A DNA stretch of 64,000 bases from JAPOUP01 sp965203605 (GCA_965203605.1 OZ241902.1:1922001-1986000), one strand, 5' to 3'; positions 26,276-36,345 are shown, counted from the stretch's first letter. Made by a program: numbers and translations. Notes: generated from the letters alone by a model not told the origin.

Positions 26276-27780
26276 GAGCCTCTTGCAGAACTCCCCGATC
26301 AGGCGGTTTTTTTTCGGAAACGGGCGCTTTTTTCTGATCGGGGGCCTGGATATGGAGCCGTCCCTCTGGTATGGAGCGGGTGTTACAGCCACAACATACG
26401 GGGAGACGGCTCCATGTCCCTGCGATCATCCATATCAGATGCCTGGCAGCGGTTTCAAGGGGAACTTTTCCCGTCCCTCGCCGGGGAGGTCGGCCCGCTG
26501 GGCGTGAGGCACGGCAGGTTCATCGCCGTCCTGGACCTGGTGGAGGTGGAAAGGCACGTCCACTACAGCCACCGGGGCGTCGGCAACCCGCCCGCCGACC
26601 GCAGGGCGCTGGCGCGGGCCTTCGTCGCGAAGGCGGTGTGGGACATGCCGACCACGGTGGTGCTGGTCGACCGGCTGCTGTACGACCCGACGCTGCGGCG
26701 CCTGTGCGGCTGGTCCCGCGTGTCGGAGGTTCCCAGTGAATCGACGTTCTCCCGCGCCTTCGCCTGGTTCGCGGAGACCCGTCTGCCGGAGCGGATGCAC
26801 GAGGCGCTGGTCCGCTCCGCGTATGCCGGCTCGGTCGTGGGCCACATCTCCAGGGACTCCACGGCGATCGTCGGGCGGGAGAGGCCGGCGCCGAAGCCGA
26901 AGCCGCAGGAGCGGCCGAAGCGAAAGCGCGGACGCCCGAAAAAGGGGGAGGAGGTGCCGAGGGAGCCGACCCGGCTGGAGCGGCAGCCGCCGGACGGGAT
27001 GACCGCCGCGGAGATGGCCGCCGAGTTGCCGAAAGCCTGCGACACCGGGACGAAACGCAACGCCAAGGGGTACAAAGAGAGCTGGAGGGGGTACAAACTG
27101 CATATCGACGCGGCCGATGGGGACGTCCCCGTCAGCTGCATCCTGACCTCGGCGTCGCTGCACGACAGCCAGGCCGCGATCCCTCTTTCGAGGATGACGG
27201 CGCTGCGGGTGGACCACTGTTACGAGCTCATGGACGCGGCCTACGACTCGCTGGAGATCGGGTTCCACGCCTACCTGACGGGGCGCGTGGCGATCACCGA
27301 CACCAACCCGCGACGCGACGCGGCGCTGAAGGAGCGCCTCAGGAAAGAGGCGCTGGCGCAGCGGAAAGCGGGCCACATACGCCACGACCGCGTCCGTTAC
27401 CGGCAGCGCTCCAGCGTCGAGCGGGTGAACTCGGCCCTGAAGGACTCCTACGGTGCCCGGCACGTCCGCGTCCGTGGGCACGCCAAGGTGGCCTGCCACC
27501 TGTTCTTCGGCGTGCTGGCCCTGACGGTGGAACAGCTGATGCGGCTCACCATCTGACACCGTCCGTTCCGGCAGATCCGTCCGCCACGGACGCCGCCCCG
27601 GAGGGGACGGCGCGGCCAGCCATGCGCGGACGGCGCCCGTCGGGCCACCAACTGCGGCATTCCGCCACACCCTGGCCCGTGCAGACGCCCCGGGCACCCG
27701 TCGGATCCGGTGCCGCGACCCTGGCGGAACCGAAAGGCTTGCCGCGGCTGCCCGAACCGCAGTAATTGTGCAAGAGGCTC
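26276..27780 (+). mobile_element. IS-A copy 2, intact
   Basis: 1505 bp with ends GAGCCTCTTGCAGAACT and AATTGTGCAAGAGGCTC. The 4-bp sequence CCAA flanks both sides. Nearly the same as copy 1 and the best candidate for an active source of transposase. Confidence 0.88.
26414..27556 (+). CDS. Transposase of IS-A copy 2
   Basis: 380 residues, complete. The first catalytic Asp is in GHISRDSTAIVGRE, the usual form for this group. HDSQAAIPLSRMTALRVDHC and the Glu of QRSSVERVNSALKDSYG are intact. It could supply transposase in trans to the defective copies at 47.3 and 50.7 kb. Confidence 0.88.
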   Translation: MSLRSSISDAWQRFQGELFPSLAGEVGPLGVRHGRFIAVLDLVEVERHVHYSHRGVGNPPADRRALARAFVAKAVWDMPTTVVLVDRLLYDPTLRRLCGWSRVSEVPSESTFSRAFAWFAETRLPERMHEALVRSAYAGSVVGHISRDSTAIVGRERPAPKPKPQERPKRKRGRPKKGEEVPREPTRLERQPPDGMTAAEMAAELPKACDTGTKRNAKGYKESWRGYKLHIDAADGDVPVSCILTSASLHDSQAAIPLSRMTALRVDHCYELMDAAYDSLEIGFHAYLTGRVAITDTNPRRDAALKERLRKEALAQRKAGHIRHDRVRYRQRSSVERVNSALKDSYGARHVRVRGHAKVACHLFFGVLALTVEQLMRLTI

Positions 27781-27869
27781 CCAAGTCATGATGATGAGCC
27801 AGACTGACTACGGTAGCATCTCCCCACTCATTGCTAGGGATAACGCAAGGCATGCCTGCGCAGTCCTCC

Positions 27870-28417
27870 TCAGAGGCAGTCCCAAAGTTGTTGTGCTTGA
27901 TATCTGGCGGACAGAATATCATCCGCCAGAGCGTTCAGATCGAAATCGAAGGTCTGGCTTTGCATGAGCGGATCCGCTCCCGCTCGACACCACCGACCCC
28001 ACACCGACGTCGCCAGCTCTGCCAAGGCACCAAAGTAAACCTCATCCTCTCCCGGGCAGAATCCACCCAGCGCTAGATTTGCCAACCTGACGTCGAGATT
28101 ACCGTGAGAGAAAACTCTGTAGCGCACCAGTCTCAGTCGCTATAGTCCACCCTTCGCGTCTCGGATACGCCGGATCGACAGGTTCTTATGGCCTTGCTGT
28201 TCGGCAGGATCGTCCAGTCTAACGACTTGCGTCATCCAAACTTCAAAGCACATTCGGAATACACGATGGATATACTCTCCAATCGGCATCTCGAGCGCCG
28301 CGGCATCCGTCAGGTTCCCTTCTAGGGGAAGATAATCGAAACGATCCTGCACACCAACCAGTTGTCGTAAACAATCCTACACTCATCGCAGAAGGCTACG
28401 GCGACTTCTCTTTCCAT
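27870..28417 (-). pseudogene. HEPN-like (AbiU2-type) protein gene, broken
   Basis: The start at 28417 (MEREVAVAFCDECRIVYDNW) follows GGGGAG. After LV a 2-bp GT insertion shifts the frame. The sequence continues QDRFDYLPLEGN, FEVWMTQVVRLDDP and GHKNLSIRRIRDA, then a TAG at 28140-28142. In the same frame it goes on RYRVFSHGNLDVRLANLALG. RLxDP followed by KNLSxRR and a later RxxxxH is the pattern of HEPN/AbiU2-like proteins, many linked to phage defence or RNA cleavage. The family call is by remembered pattern only. Confidence 0.5.
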
Positions 28418-28527
28418 TCGTTACTCCCCGTCGCAATTCGCGACTGTGGCTAAGCAATCCCGCAATCGGCATTCCTGGACGAACTCCTGTTGCCAAACCG
28501 ATATTGGTTTAGGCCGTTTACTGGAAA

Positions 28528-28845
28528 TCATGCCTGATTGGTCTCGAAATACCGGTAGTCCGCCAACCGCTTCTTACACCGCCGCAGTTCGTCCTCCGCG
28601 AACAGTTCGTGCCATTCCTCGTTTTCGTGAACAACCGCCTCAACACTCAAGTCCAAGCGACCCAGCTCCCAAAGTCGCGTGTAGCCGTCTGACGGTTGAG
28701 GAGCATTGATAAGCTGTCGCGCCGTCTCTATGGCACCCTTTTCGCATAGCATGCGATGAAAGATTCTCGGCGTGTAACCGATTTCCTTGGCTTCGCGATA
28801 GATTGCGTACATGGCTTCGCCAAATCGACGCTCAATGTCCTCCAC
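28528..28845 (-). CDS. Conserved hypothetical protein (defence-neighbourhood type)
   Basis: A protein of 105 residues beginning MEDIERRFGEAMYAIYREAK, with ETARQLINAPQPSDGYTRLW then ELGRLDLSVEAVV and ELFAEDELRRCKKRL. Proteins with this pattern are common small hypotheticals often found beside restriction or abortive-infection genes. No biochemical function is known to me. It is upstream of the broken HEPN-like gene on the same strand. Confidence 0.7.
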   Translation of the reverse strand: MEDIERRFGEAMYAIYREAKEIGYTPRIFHRMLCEKGAIETARQLINAPQPSDGYTRLWELGRLDLSVEAVVHENEEWHELFAEDELRRCKKRLADYRYFETNQA

Positions 28846-29095
28846 AGATCGTGTCCTTCACACTTTTGACACACAGCTGGATTATCTGAACTGGCCAACA
28901 CTCGGAAGTGCAAAGTGGAAGGTGCGGAACTTGTGTTGCGGTCAGTTTCATGTTGCGTGGGCGGAAGGCACGGCTGACGTGGTCGTTGCACTAAAGGAGA
29001 TGGGTGGATACCCGCCCATCGGCGCTTTGCCGACCGCGAGGTCGAACCGTGCCGTCCGCCAGGTTTCTGCAAGGTGAACTTCACTTATGCCAAGC
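28846..29095. other. Unassigned spacer
   Basis: No convincing gene. It contains a motif similar to one near 20.68 kb (AAGTGCAAAGTGGAAGGTGC), possibly an IS end. Confidence 0.35.
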
Positions 29096-30037
29096 CTAGG
29101 TCGCGTCCTTATGGATTGATCTGAACAATTCCGTCAACCACCGGTGAACCGGACTCTCGGCATCCCGCTGATGCCTTACCGCACGAACCGCAAATGTGGG
29201 CCCTGGAAATGGAAGCGATGCAAACTGTAGCCCGAATCTGGTGGCGTAAATCGTGGCGATCTTTCTGGGCAGCGTCGCGATCAGGTCCGATTGCTCCAGA
29301 ACCGACAGCGCCGGAAAGAACAATGGAACGGCTGCCTGCACATTCCGATGAAGCCCAAGCGCCTCCAACGCATAGTCGACCAGACCTTTCGTCACTCCAG
29401 CGGGCGCCACCAGTAGATGCGGCTGGTCCGCATAGGCCTGGGAATTTCGCCTGCCTTCAAAGAACGGATGTCCCTGCCTGCCAGCGACAACATACTCCTC
29501 AACATAGAGATCCTCGGAAATATACGGTCCGACCGGGCCTCGGCCGGGAAGGGTCTCGAAGAACCCGACAGCCAGGTCGACACGTCCCTGAACAAGGGCT
29601 TCCAAAGCTTCGTCGCTGGAAAGCGTCAGCGAATTGATGCTGATCCGGGGACCTATTCCAGCAGTTCGGGCAATGAGTTGAGGCACCAGGGCGGCCAACT
29701 CATAGTCGAATCCAGCGATCCGGAGCGAAATCTCGCTTTCCGTAGGATCAAACTCGCGAGGCTCGACAAGGGATTCCGAGATTGTTCTTACGGCACGGCG
29801 TATCTTCGGCTCCAGTTCACGGGCAAGAGCCGTCGGCTCCAGCCCGTGGGCCTTCCGAAGAAAGAGAGGGTCGCCGTATAGTGTACGAAGTCTTTTGAGG
29901 GCATGGCTAACCGCAGGCTGCGTAAGCCCCATTTCCGTAGCCACCATGGTCGCCTTCCGGTGGCGCATCAATCCGAGGAAGACGAGCAGGATGGTTCCGT
30001 CCACAAGACGGAGTTCAATGTCCTTTATATCTATCAT
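29096..30037 (-). CDS. LysR-family transcriptional regulator
   Basis: 313 residues, normal length. The N-terminal winged HTH contains ATEMGLTQPAVSHALKRLRT, then LYGDPLFLRKAHGLEPTALA. The remainder is the co-inducer domain (LRIAGFDYELAALVPQL; DLAVGFFETLPGRG). It is divergent from the ABC operon starting at 30152, with a 114-bp AT-rich shared control region. Likely a regulator of that operon. Confidence 0.9.
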   Translation of the reverse strand: MIDIKDIELRLVDGTILLVFLGLMRHRKATMVATEMGLTQPAVSHALKRLRTLYGDPLFLRKAHGLEPTALARELEPKIRRAVRTISESLVEPREFDPTESEISLRIAGFDYELAALVPQLIARTAGIGPRISINSLTLSSDEALEALVQGRVDLAVGFFETLPGRGPVGPYISEDLYVEEYVVAGRQGHPFFEGRRNSQAYADQPHLLVAPAGVTKGLVDYALEALGLHRNVQAAVPLFFPALSVLEQSDLIATLPRKIATIYATRFGLQFASLPFPGPTFAVRAVRHQRDAESPVHRWLTELFRSIHKDAT

Positions 30038-30151
30038 CTGCCTTTTTTATTATCATTTATTTCTGTTGATCGCTAGGGATTTCACCCATCGAAGTTTGTA
30101 TTCGTTCAGATTTGGGGCTGTTGGCTGCAAATCGCCCACAGGGAGGAAAGG

Positions 30152-31354
30152 ATGAAGATGAAACGACTTCTGGCCGCTGGCGCGATGGTGGCACTTGGAA
30201 CGAGTGCCTACGCGAACTGCGCCTTTGATAACACGACACCGGTCAGCATATCGGCGGCCGCGTTCCAAGCCTGGAAGGCAGCTACTGGCGCGATGGCGGA
30301 GTGCGGAAACCTCTCGGCTGAGCTGAATCAGAAGTTTCAGGAGAAGCAGGCTGTCGGCTTTGCAGCGGATCCGTCACTCTATGCGATTGGCGGTGTGGCA
30401 AATTCTTCGCTCGTCCCACTGATGGACGCAGGGCTGATTCGTCTGCTTGACGGTCTCGTCGAGAGATTTGGATCCCAGTTGTCACCAGCGCAGCTCATCA
30501 GAATCGATGGTCAGATCATGGCCATCGCGATGATGGTCAATGCACAGCACCTGATGTATCGCGAGGACATCCTGAAAGACCTTGGAATCGCTGTTCCCCA
30601 GACGTACGAGGACGTGTTGGCGGCGGCCAAAATTCAGGACGCCGGAGTCGTTGACCATCCTCTCGGCGGAAGTTGGAAGACCACCTGGCTTGAATTCGTC
30701 AATATGTACCTTGGCTACGGTGGTGACTTCTTTACGGACGGCTTCCAACCCAACGTGAACAACGACAATGGGCTGGCGGCACTCGAGATGATGAAGGCGC
30801 TCAACGGCTATATGGACCCGGAATATCTTGTCGCGGACTCGACCTACACCCAACAACAGTTCCAGAAAGGCAAGATCGCCATCGCAAACTTCTGGGCCAG
30901 CCGGGCAGGCGCGGTGAACGATCCCGCCGAAAGCGAATTCGCGGGAAAGATCCGGTTCGCCTCCGCCCCTGCCCCGGTCGAAGGGGCTATTCCCGCATCA
31001 ACTCTCTGGTGGGACGGAATCGTGATCGCCGAGAACATTCCTGATGACGTGGCCGAAGCCGCATTCCGCGTGGCCATGGAAGGCATCGACTCCGAGATGG
31101 CAAGCGCCAATCCAGATGCGGCGATCTGGATAATAGATGGCTACACAGCCGGTGAATTCGCCTCGGGTGCAACGGCGACCGCCGAGAATGGTGCCCGCCC
31201 ATATCCTGCGTCAAGCCATATGGGCCTGATGCAGACAGCCATCGCCAACAACATTTCCGCCTATCTTAATGGGGAAAAGGATGCCGCAACGACTTTGGCC
31301 GACATGGAATCGGACTATGTCGTCGCAGCGAAGGAAGCGGGAATTCTCGAGTAA
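30152..31354 (+). CDS. ABC sugar-type substrate-binding protein (family 1)
   Basis: 400 residues with signal peptide MKMKRLLAAGAMVALGTSAYA. The ATG at 30152 follows GGGAGGAAAGG, a strong ribosome site. The sequence has the extracellular solute-binding family 1 style: MVNAQHLMYREDILKDLGI, FQKGKIAIANFWASRAGAV and WWDGIVIAENIPDD. It heads an operon with a SnoaL-like protein and two permeases. A carbohydrate ligand is inferred. Confidence 0.88.
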   Translation: MKMKRLLAAGAMVALGTSAYANCAFDNTTPVSISAAAFQAWKAATGAMAECGNLSAELNQKFQEKQAVGFAADPSLYAIGGVANSSLVPLMDAGLIRLLDGLVERFGSQLSPAQLIRIDGQIMAIAMMVNAQHLMYREDILKDLGIAVPQTYEDVLAAAKIQDAGVVDHPLGGSWKTTWLEFVNMYLGYGGDFFTDGFQPNVNNDNGLAALEMMKALNGYMDPEYLVADSTYTQQQFQKGKIAIANFWASRAGAVNDPAESEFAGKIRFASAPAPVEGAIPASTLWWDGIVIAENIPDDVAEAAFRVAMEGIDSEMASANPDAAIWIIDGYTAGEFASGATATAENGARPYPASSHMGLMQTAIANNISAYLNGEKDAATTLADMESDYVVAAKEAGILE

Positions 31355-31368
31355 CCAGGACTTAACTG

Positions 31369-31398
31369 GCCCTGGGCGGGAAGTTTCCCGCCCAGGGC
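31369..31398 (+). promoter_or_regulatory. Strong intercistronic hairpin
   Basis: GCCCTGGGCGGGAA pairs perfectly with TTCCCGCCCAGGGC across a 2-nt centre (12-bp stem with a realistic hexaloop). It starts 14 nt after the binding-protein stop and lacks a U-run. Probably an mRNA stabiliser or partial attenuator. Confidence 0.7.
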
Positions 31399-31432
31399 AG
31401 ACTTGGCTCCCAGCCCTTGAGGATTCCTCACT

Positions 31433-32407
31433 ATGTCCCTTGCGAACGCCAAGAAGCGCGCCTGGTCGCTCGCATCCGGGATGGATGTGAAGCCGTCGCT
31501 ATTCACCAAAGAGCTCAGGTTCTTCGGACCTGCGCCGATCAGGGATCTTGTAGGTTTCGAAGCGTTAACGGAAACTTTGCTCGAGCCAGCGCGAAAGGCC
31601 ATGCCGAACGCAAGGAAGCGGCCCTACCTCTACTTTGGCGGCGAGCATCAGGGACACATATGGATCGGCGCCACCGGAAACATCGAAGGCGAAATGCACT
31701 TCCCCTGGTTCGGCATCCCGGCCGGCGAAGGTCTGCGAAAGCTCCGGTTTGGCGAGTTCTACAAATTTCGGGGTGACCGCATCTGTGAAATCCGCTGCCT
31801 GCTGGACATACCCGGCCTTGCTGCCCAAGCTGGAATTGAACTGTTTCCGCGCTTTGATGGAAAAGCACATATGCCCGCGGGTCCATCGACAGAGATCGGA
31901 ATCGTCCGCACGCCTCAGGATCCCCGCCTTACGGAAATGACCCGAAGCCTGGTGCATGACATGATTGTCATTGGCTGCAACCGACTGGAAGGCAGTGATG
32001 TGGAATCGCAGGGGCTGGAAAAATACTGGCATTCAGACATGGCCTGGCATGGGCCATGGGGCGTTGGATCGGCTTTCGGGCTAGATGAATTCTACGCCTT
32101 CGCACAAGGACCGTCGGTACGGTCATTTCCGGGGCGTCGGGGATCCTGGCCCAAAGAAGCGTTCATCGCCGAGGGTAGGGTCGCAGGATTTGCGGGGTGG
32201 CCTTCCTTCATCGGGCATTTCACTGGCGAACCATTCCGCGGAATCGCCCCAACTGGCGGCCCGATCTCAAAGAACGTGATGGATTTCTATACGGCCAACG
32301 GCAGCCGCCTGTCGGAGAACTGGGTATTGATAGACCTGATCAGGTTTGCGGCTGACTGCGGTGTGGACCTTATGGCGCAGATGCCAGAGGATCCCGGATC
32401 ACCATGA
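31433..32407 (+). CDS. SnoaL/NTF2-like protein with two domains
   Basis: 324 residues with two NTF2-like halves: about 1-150 (YLYFGGEHQGHIWIGATGNI, WFGIPAGEGLRKLRFGEFYK) and about 165-320 (WHGPWGVGSAFGLDEFYAFA, GNVMDFYTANGSRLSENWVL-like). The pattern W(H)GP..IG...G..EF followed by a small-molecule pocket is that of SnoaL-like polyketide cyclases and related dehydratases/isomerases. It is embedded between the binding-protein and permease genes, so it probably acts on the imported compound. Reaction unknown. Confidence 0.75.
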   Translation: MSLANAKKRAWSLASGMDVKPSLFTKELRFFGPAPIRDLVGFEALTETLLEPARKAMPNARKRPYLYFGGEHQGHIWIGATGNIEGEMHFPWFGIPAGEGLRKLRFGEFYKFRGDRICEIRCLLDIPGLAAQAGIELFPRFDGKAHMPAGPSTEIGIVRTPQDPRLTEMTRSLVHDMIVIGCNRLEGSDVESQGLEKYWHSDMAWHGPWGVGSAFGLDEFYAFAQGPSVRSFPGRRGSWPKEAFIAEGRVAGFAGWPSFIGHFTGEPFRGIAPTGGPISKNVMDFYTANGSRLSENWVLIDLIRFAADCGVDLMAQMPEDPGSP

Positions 32408-32421
32408 CGTGAGGTGACGAG

Positions 32422-33447
32422 ATGAGAGCCAGGACGTTTGCATGGTTTGTAGGTCCGTCGGTCCTCTTGATGTTGCTCTTTATCGCCGCACCGCTGGTTT
32501 CTGTCCTTGTCCAGAGCTTCTACGTAACTGCACCAGTGCTGGAAACAGTGGAGGTCGAGACCTGCACGCCCGGCTTTACTGGCCAGATATGCGAAGTCTC
32601 GACCAAGACGCGTCCACTCATCGACGGGAATGGAAAGGTCATCACCACGACTGAATTCGTCGGTCTGCAAAGCTACCGCAATGTCCTCGAAACCGATAGG
32701 GCCATCGCCGCCCTTTCCAAGGGCAACTTCCGCGAGTTCCTGTCCATCGACTTCTGGAAAGCCCTCCGCTTCACGCTGACCTTCACCTTCATCACACTGC
32801 CGATCATGCTTATGACCGGCGTTGGCATCGCACTCGCCGTCAACTTGGCGACCGCACGTATACGCGGCCACGTGATTTTCGTCTCATTACTTCCGTTCAT
32901 TGTCACACCGGTGATCGGAGCCCTCTCGATCAAATGGGTCTTCATCGGAGATGGAATGCTGACGGTATTGATTGAGTGGTGGCTTGCGCGTGACATCGCC
33001 CTATTCGCCCAGGCATGGACAATTGAGATTCTCATGCTTTTCTATCGCGTCTGGCACGTGGCTCCGTTCGCCTTCGTCGTGTTCTATGCAGGTCTTCAGA
33101 CACTGAACATGGACAGCGTGGAGAGCGCGATCATTGACGGCGCCACACGGTGGCAGCGACTGCGATTCATCGTCATCCCGCATCTGATGCCGCTCATCGT
33201 GTTCCTTACGATCATTCATCTGATGGACAGCTACCGGGTATTCGAGGAGATCGTAGATTTCGGCTCGGAAAACCATGTCATCAGCCTGCAGTGGATCACC
33301 TATGATCTCCTGACGCCCGATGACGCAGGCAACCGTTCGATAAGCCGGGCATCTGCGTCTTCGATGCTGACAATGATAGGGATCGTCATCCTGCTGGTAT
33401 TCCCGCTCCGGCAGACATGGCGGGATCACTTCGGAAAGACAGCATGA
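32422..33447 (+). CDS. ABC sugar permease (MalF/UgpA type)
   Basis: 341 residues with six or more membrane segments. Residues about 40-75 form a periplasmic insertion with two cysteines (ETCTPGFTGQICEVSTKTR), possibly a disulfide loop. The EAA loop is MDSVESAIIDGATRWQRLRF, followed by IVIPHLMP. The stop overlaps the next start (ATGA). Confidence 0.87.
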   Translation: MRARTFAWFVGPSVLLMLLFIAAPLVSVLVQSFYVTAPVLETVEVETCTPGFTGQICEVSTKTRPLIDGNGKVITTTEFVGLQSYRNVLETDRAIAALSKGNFREFLSIDFWKALRFTLTFTFITLPIMLMTGVGIALAVNLATARIRGHVIFVSLLPFIVTPVIGALSIKWVFIGDGMLTVLIEWWLARDIALFAQAWTIEILMLFYRVWHVAPFAFVVFYAGLQTLNMDSVESAIIDGATRWQRLRFIVIPHLMPLIVFLTIIHLMDSYRVFEEIVDFGSENHVISLQWITYDLLTPDDAGNRSISRASASSMLTMIGIVILLVFPLRQTWRDHFGKTA

Positions 33448-34607
33448 CAATGACCGGGTCCCGTGCCCTTCGGCCGCCACTCTCACTGAATCTGTTGGGG
33501 TTCGGTTTTCTCGGCTTCTGGTGCCTTATCGCGGCGTTCCCGATCTTCTGGATTACGGTCATGAGCCTCAAGGATCCGATTGACGCGTTTTCCTCCAATC
33601 CATTTGTTGTGATCTTCGGCAACACCACCCGCGAGACCGGACTTGGCCTGTCCACGTTCGGAGTCGCGGTGATCGGGTTCGCCCTCTACCTCGCGGTAAA
33701 GGTGGCGAAACGATCCGTGCCAGCCTGGTCAGCTGCCTTGGCACCGAAGAGCGGGTCCGCAATCGGCTGGATGATCGCGGTTCTGGCCTATACCGTAATG
33801 CTTGTGATCACGGCCATCCTGATACTGCCCGCCACAATCGGTCTTGCAGATCCTTGGCTAGGCCCTCTCGGGCACCCGATTCTGGGTCTCACCGCAGACC
33901 ACTACATTTCCGTCTGGATCGACAGCGAGTTCTACCGAAACTTCATCAACTCCATGATCGTGACTTCTGGCGTCGTTGCCATCTCGCTGAGCGTCGGAAC
34001 GTTGGCCGGATTTGGGCTGGCGCGAAGCAGGATGAGAATCGCGTTCTGGATTCTGATCGCTGCGCTTGTGTTCCGTGCCCTACCCCATTCGGTCCTTGTC
34101 GCCGGCTACCTGCCGGTCTTCGTGAACTCTTCCGACATTCTGCGTCCGTTCCTGGGCGACGCTGCGCCGACATTCTATGGAAAGCCATTGCCGGTCATCT
34201 TCGTGCTGATGGCGATCAACCAGCCGTTCACCATCTGGATGCTGAGGTCGTTCTTCGCCTCGATTCCCTCTGATCTGGACGAGGCTGCCCGAGTTGATGG
34301 ATGCACCTATTTTCAAGCCTTCAGATTGGTGATCATCCCGGTTATGTGGCCAGGCGTCATAACGACCGGTCTTTTCAGTTTCCTGCTGGGTTACAACGAC
34401 TTTCTGGTCACATCGCTGCTGCTCGATGCACAGAACCAGACGATGGTTCCAGCCATAACGAGCTTCTTCAACCGGGAGACCACCTCCACGGATCAGGTGC
34501 AGGCGGTCGCGGCGGCGGTCTCAATCACCGCGCCCCTTTTCCTGCTGGTCATGGTCTTCCAGAAGCAGATCGTCAGCGGGCTCACCGCCGGTGCCGTGAA
34601 AGGATGA
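33444..34607 (+). CDS. ABC sugar permease (MalG/UgpE type)
   Basis: 387 residues, longer than usual because of an extra region at about 60-120 with additional hydrophobic segments. The ATG at 33444 overlaps the upstream TGA. The EAA loop is IPSDLDEAARVDGCTYFQAF then RLVIIPVMWPG. Immediately downstream, where an ATPase gene would be expected, only IS relics are found, so the transporter must borrow an ATPase or is incomplete. Confidence 0.87.
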   Translation: MTMTGSRALRPPLSLNLLGFGFLGFWCLIAAFPIFWITVMSLKDPIDAFSSNPFVVIFGNTTRETGLGLSTFGVAVIGFALYLAVKVAKRSVPAWSAALAPKSGSAIGWMIAVLAYTVMLVITAILILPATIGLADPWLGPLGHPILGLTADHYISVWIDSEFYRNFINSMIVTSGVVAISLSVGTLAGFGLARSRMRIAFWILIAALVFRALPHSVLVAGYLPVFVNSSDILRPFLGDAAPTFYGKPLPVIFVLMAINQPFTIWMLRSFFASIPSDLDEAARVDGCTYFQAFRLVIIPVMWPGVITTGLFSFLLGYNDFLVTSLLLDAQNQTMVPAITSFFNRETTSTDQVQAVAAAVSITAPLFLLVMVFQKQIVSGLTAGAVKG

Positions 34608-35154
34608 GTGATCGCAAAAGGCGGCTTACGATGAAAAGGTTCCATCTTCTGTCCACCTGCATGGCGACCGCGGGCCATCCCGCCTTCCGTCCTCCGCCCC
34701 AAGGCGAGCAAACTGTGGCGAACCTACACTGGGCTGGAGTTCATGCGAAACTGTGCGGGTGAAATCCGGCAATTGCCGACCCGGGCTCAAGCGCCGAATT
34801 CAGGGTCTCACCCAACATAGGTTCCGAAACGGCCATGGAATTTCATGCATCTTTCTGGAGTGGCGACTGTTTCAGCGGTCTGGTTGCTCCCAATCATCGG
34901 GTATGATTCCGGCTCGTTCCGTGGGCGCAAAAGCGCCCGCCATGTCCCTTCAGGCTGCAAGGGCTTCCGGCCCTGTCCTCGGAAAGCCAAGGCGACCCGG
35001 CAAGAGTAAACTGCGCAGGTATCGCCCGGAGCCCCAGCGCGTTCACCGACGCGTCCATCCAGACGTTCAGCGTGAGGCTCAGGAACAGCGCACCCGCCAA
35101 CCCTGCAAATGGATGAAAGGGATCGGCATCAGGAGGCCAAAGTCATGAAATCCT
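34608..35154. other. Relic DNA with a membrane-protein scrap
   Basis: No intact gene. On the minus strand about 35125-34980 reads DADPFHPFAGLAGALFLSLT, LNVWMDASVNALGLRAIPAQ, a plausible hydrophobic protein fragment I cannot assign. The motif CCTATGTTGGGT is shared with the IS30 relic at 39.31 kb. The truncation of the sugar ABC operon probably happened here. Confidence 0.4.
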
Positions 35155-35440
35155 ATGGCCGCTCCGGCACCTTTGTCGGGTCTGGACCAATTATGCGAAA
35201 CTCCCAGATGCGGCGATGGCTCCGTCCGAGAGCCCGCTTTCCTTCAGCGCGCCGATCCGGCATCTCTCCCCATGGGTCAGGTGGCGATGGCCCTCGGGCA
35301 TGGCAGTCTCCCCTGTTTGCTCACAGGGACTGTCGCCGCTTTCTGGCCGATACGCAGGATCATGCGGCCGGAAAACCGGTCACCACCGCCACTGGTGTTG
35401 CACTTCAGGGTGGAATGGGGCCTGTCATCCGACCTCCCTG
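35155..35440 (-). mobile_element. IS30-like relic (b)
   Basis: On the minus strand near 35311 a frame begins MPEGHRHLTHGERCRIGALK, ESGLSDGAIA, the start of an IS30-family transposase. It then breaks down. The end motif GGTGTTGCACTTCAGGGTGG at about 35394 is shared with relics (a) and (c). Confidence 0.55.
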
Positions 35441-36054
35441 CCGTAGACCGACGCAACGGCTTTGCAATCGCAGGGAGAGGATCCGGCTATGCAGCGGCGA
35501 TTTCGTGATCCCTGATTGACGGACCTTTTGGGCCGTCTTGATCTGCGCAGGATCCGAGTGTTTCGCAGCAAGGTGTATCGGGCTACGAGGATGTACACGA
35601 CGTAACTGTTTCCGGTTTCGCGGGACAGCTTGTGGATTTCCTGTGGCGAGAGAGACGGGAGTATCCCAAGTTGGTTGATCCGCACAATTCGGACGTGCCA
35701 TCCCTGCGCTGTGGCGGAGCCGTGGATGACCGGGGTAACCGGCGGGCGGCCCGCCATCCGGGGCAACGGGTATGGAACGTGGCACGGAAGAGGTTGGATC
35801 ACAGGCATCCGGACTCGGTGGCGTATCCGGGGGTCCTGCGGAGGGCGGCGCGGCGGTGCATCCACTGGTTGTCCGCGAACGCGGCGGGGGTTTCACCCAG
35901 TACTGGACCGGGGGCGGCGATGTGCGCGGCCGCGACGTCACGGAGGCCGCGCTGCTGGCGTCGGGCGTCCCGGATCCCGGCACGGTGGAGCGGGCGTTCC
36001 GGGATGCCTCCCTCGGCGGCGGTGCCGAGGCTGCTTTCCGGGCAGCCCGGTAGG

Positions 36055-36345
36055 GCGCTGCCGCCGCCAGAATGCGGGGGCTGTGGCGGACCGATGACCA
36101 TATGCCGGAACTCCACGGCGGCGAGCCGGCAGTGGACGCGCTTCGAAACCACCTCGTAGCCGTCCTCCGACAGCCCCTCGACCTCGGGCGGCATCACGGT
36201 GATTTCGGGAACCGAGGCCTTTCCGCTGAAGCGCAGCCTGGCATCGCCGACCGCGTCGCCGCGGTCCTTCCGACGACCGGGCCTGCCGCCGCGGCGGCGG
36301 TCTTCCTAACCGTCCCCGCCGTCCTGGCCGGTGGGTCTGCCGGAC
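36055..36345 (-). pseudogene. IS66-family transposase (TnpC) fragment
   Basis: About 95 codons on the minus strand: a basic stretch RRRGGRPGRRKDRGDA, then LRFSGKASVPEITVMPPEVE, GLSEDGYEVVSKRVHCRLAA. This is the linker and zinc-binding-domain region of IS66 transposases (basic run, V-PE, EDGYEVI....RLA). Both ends are missing. Confidence 0.55.
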
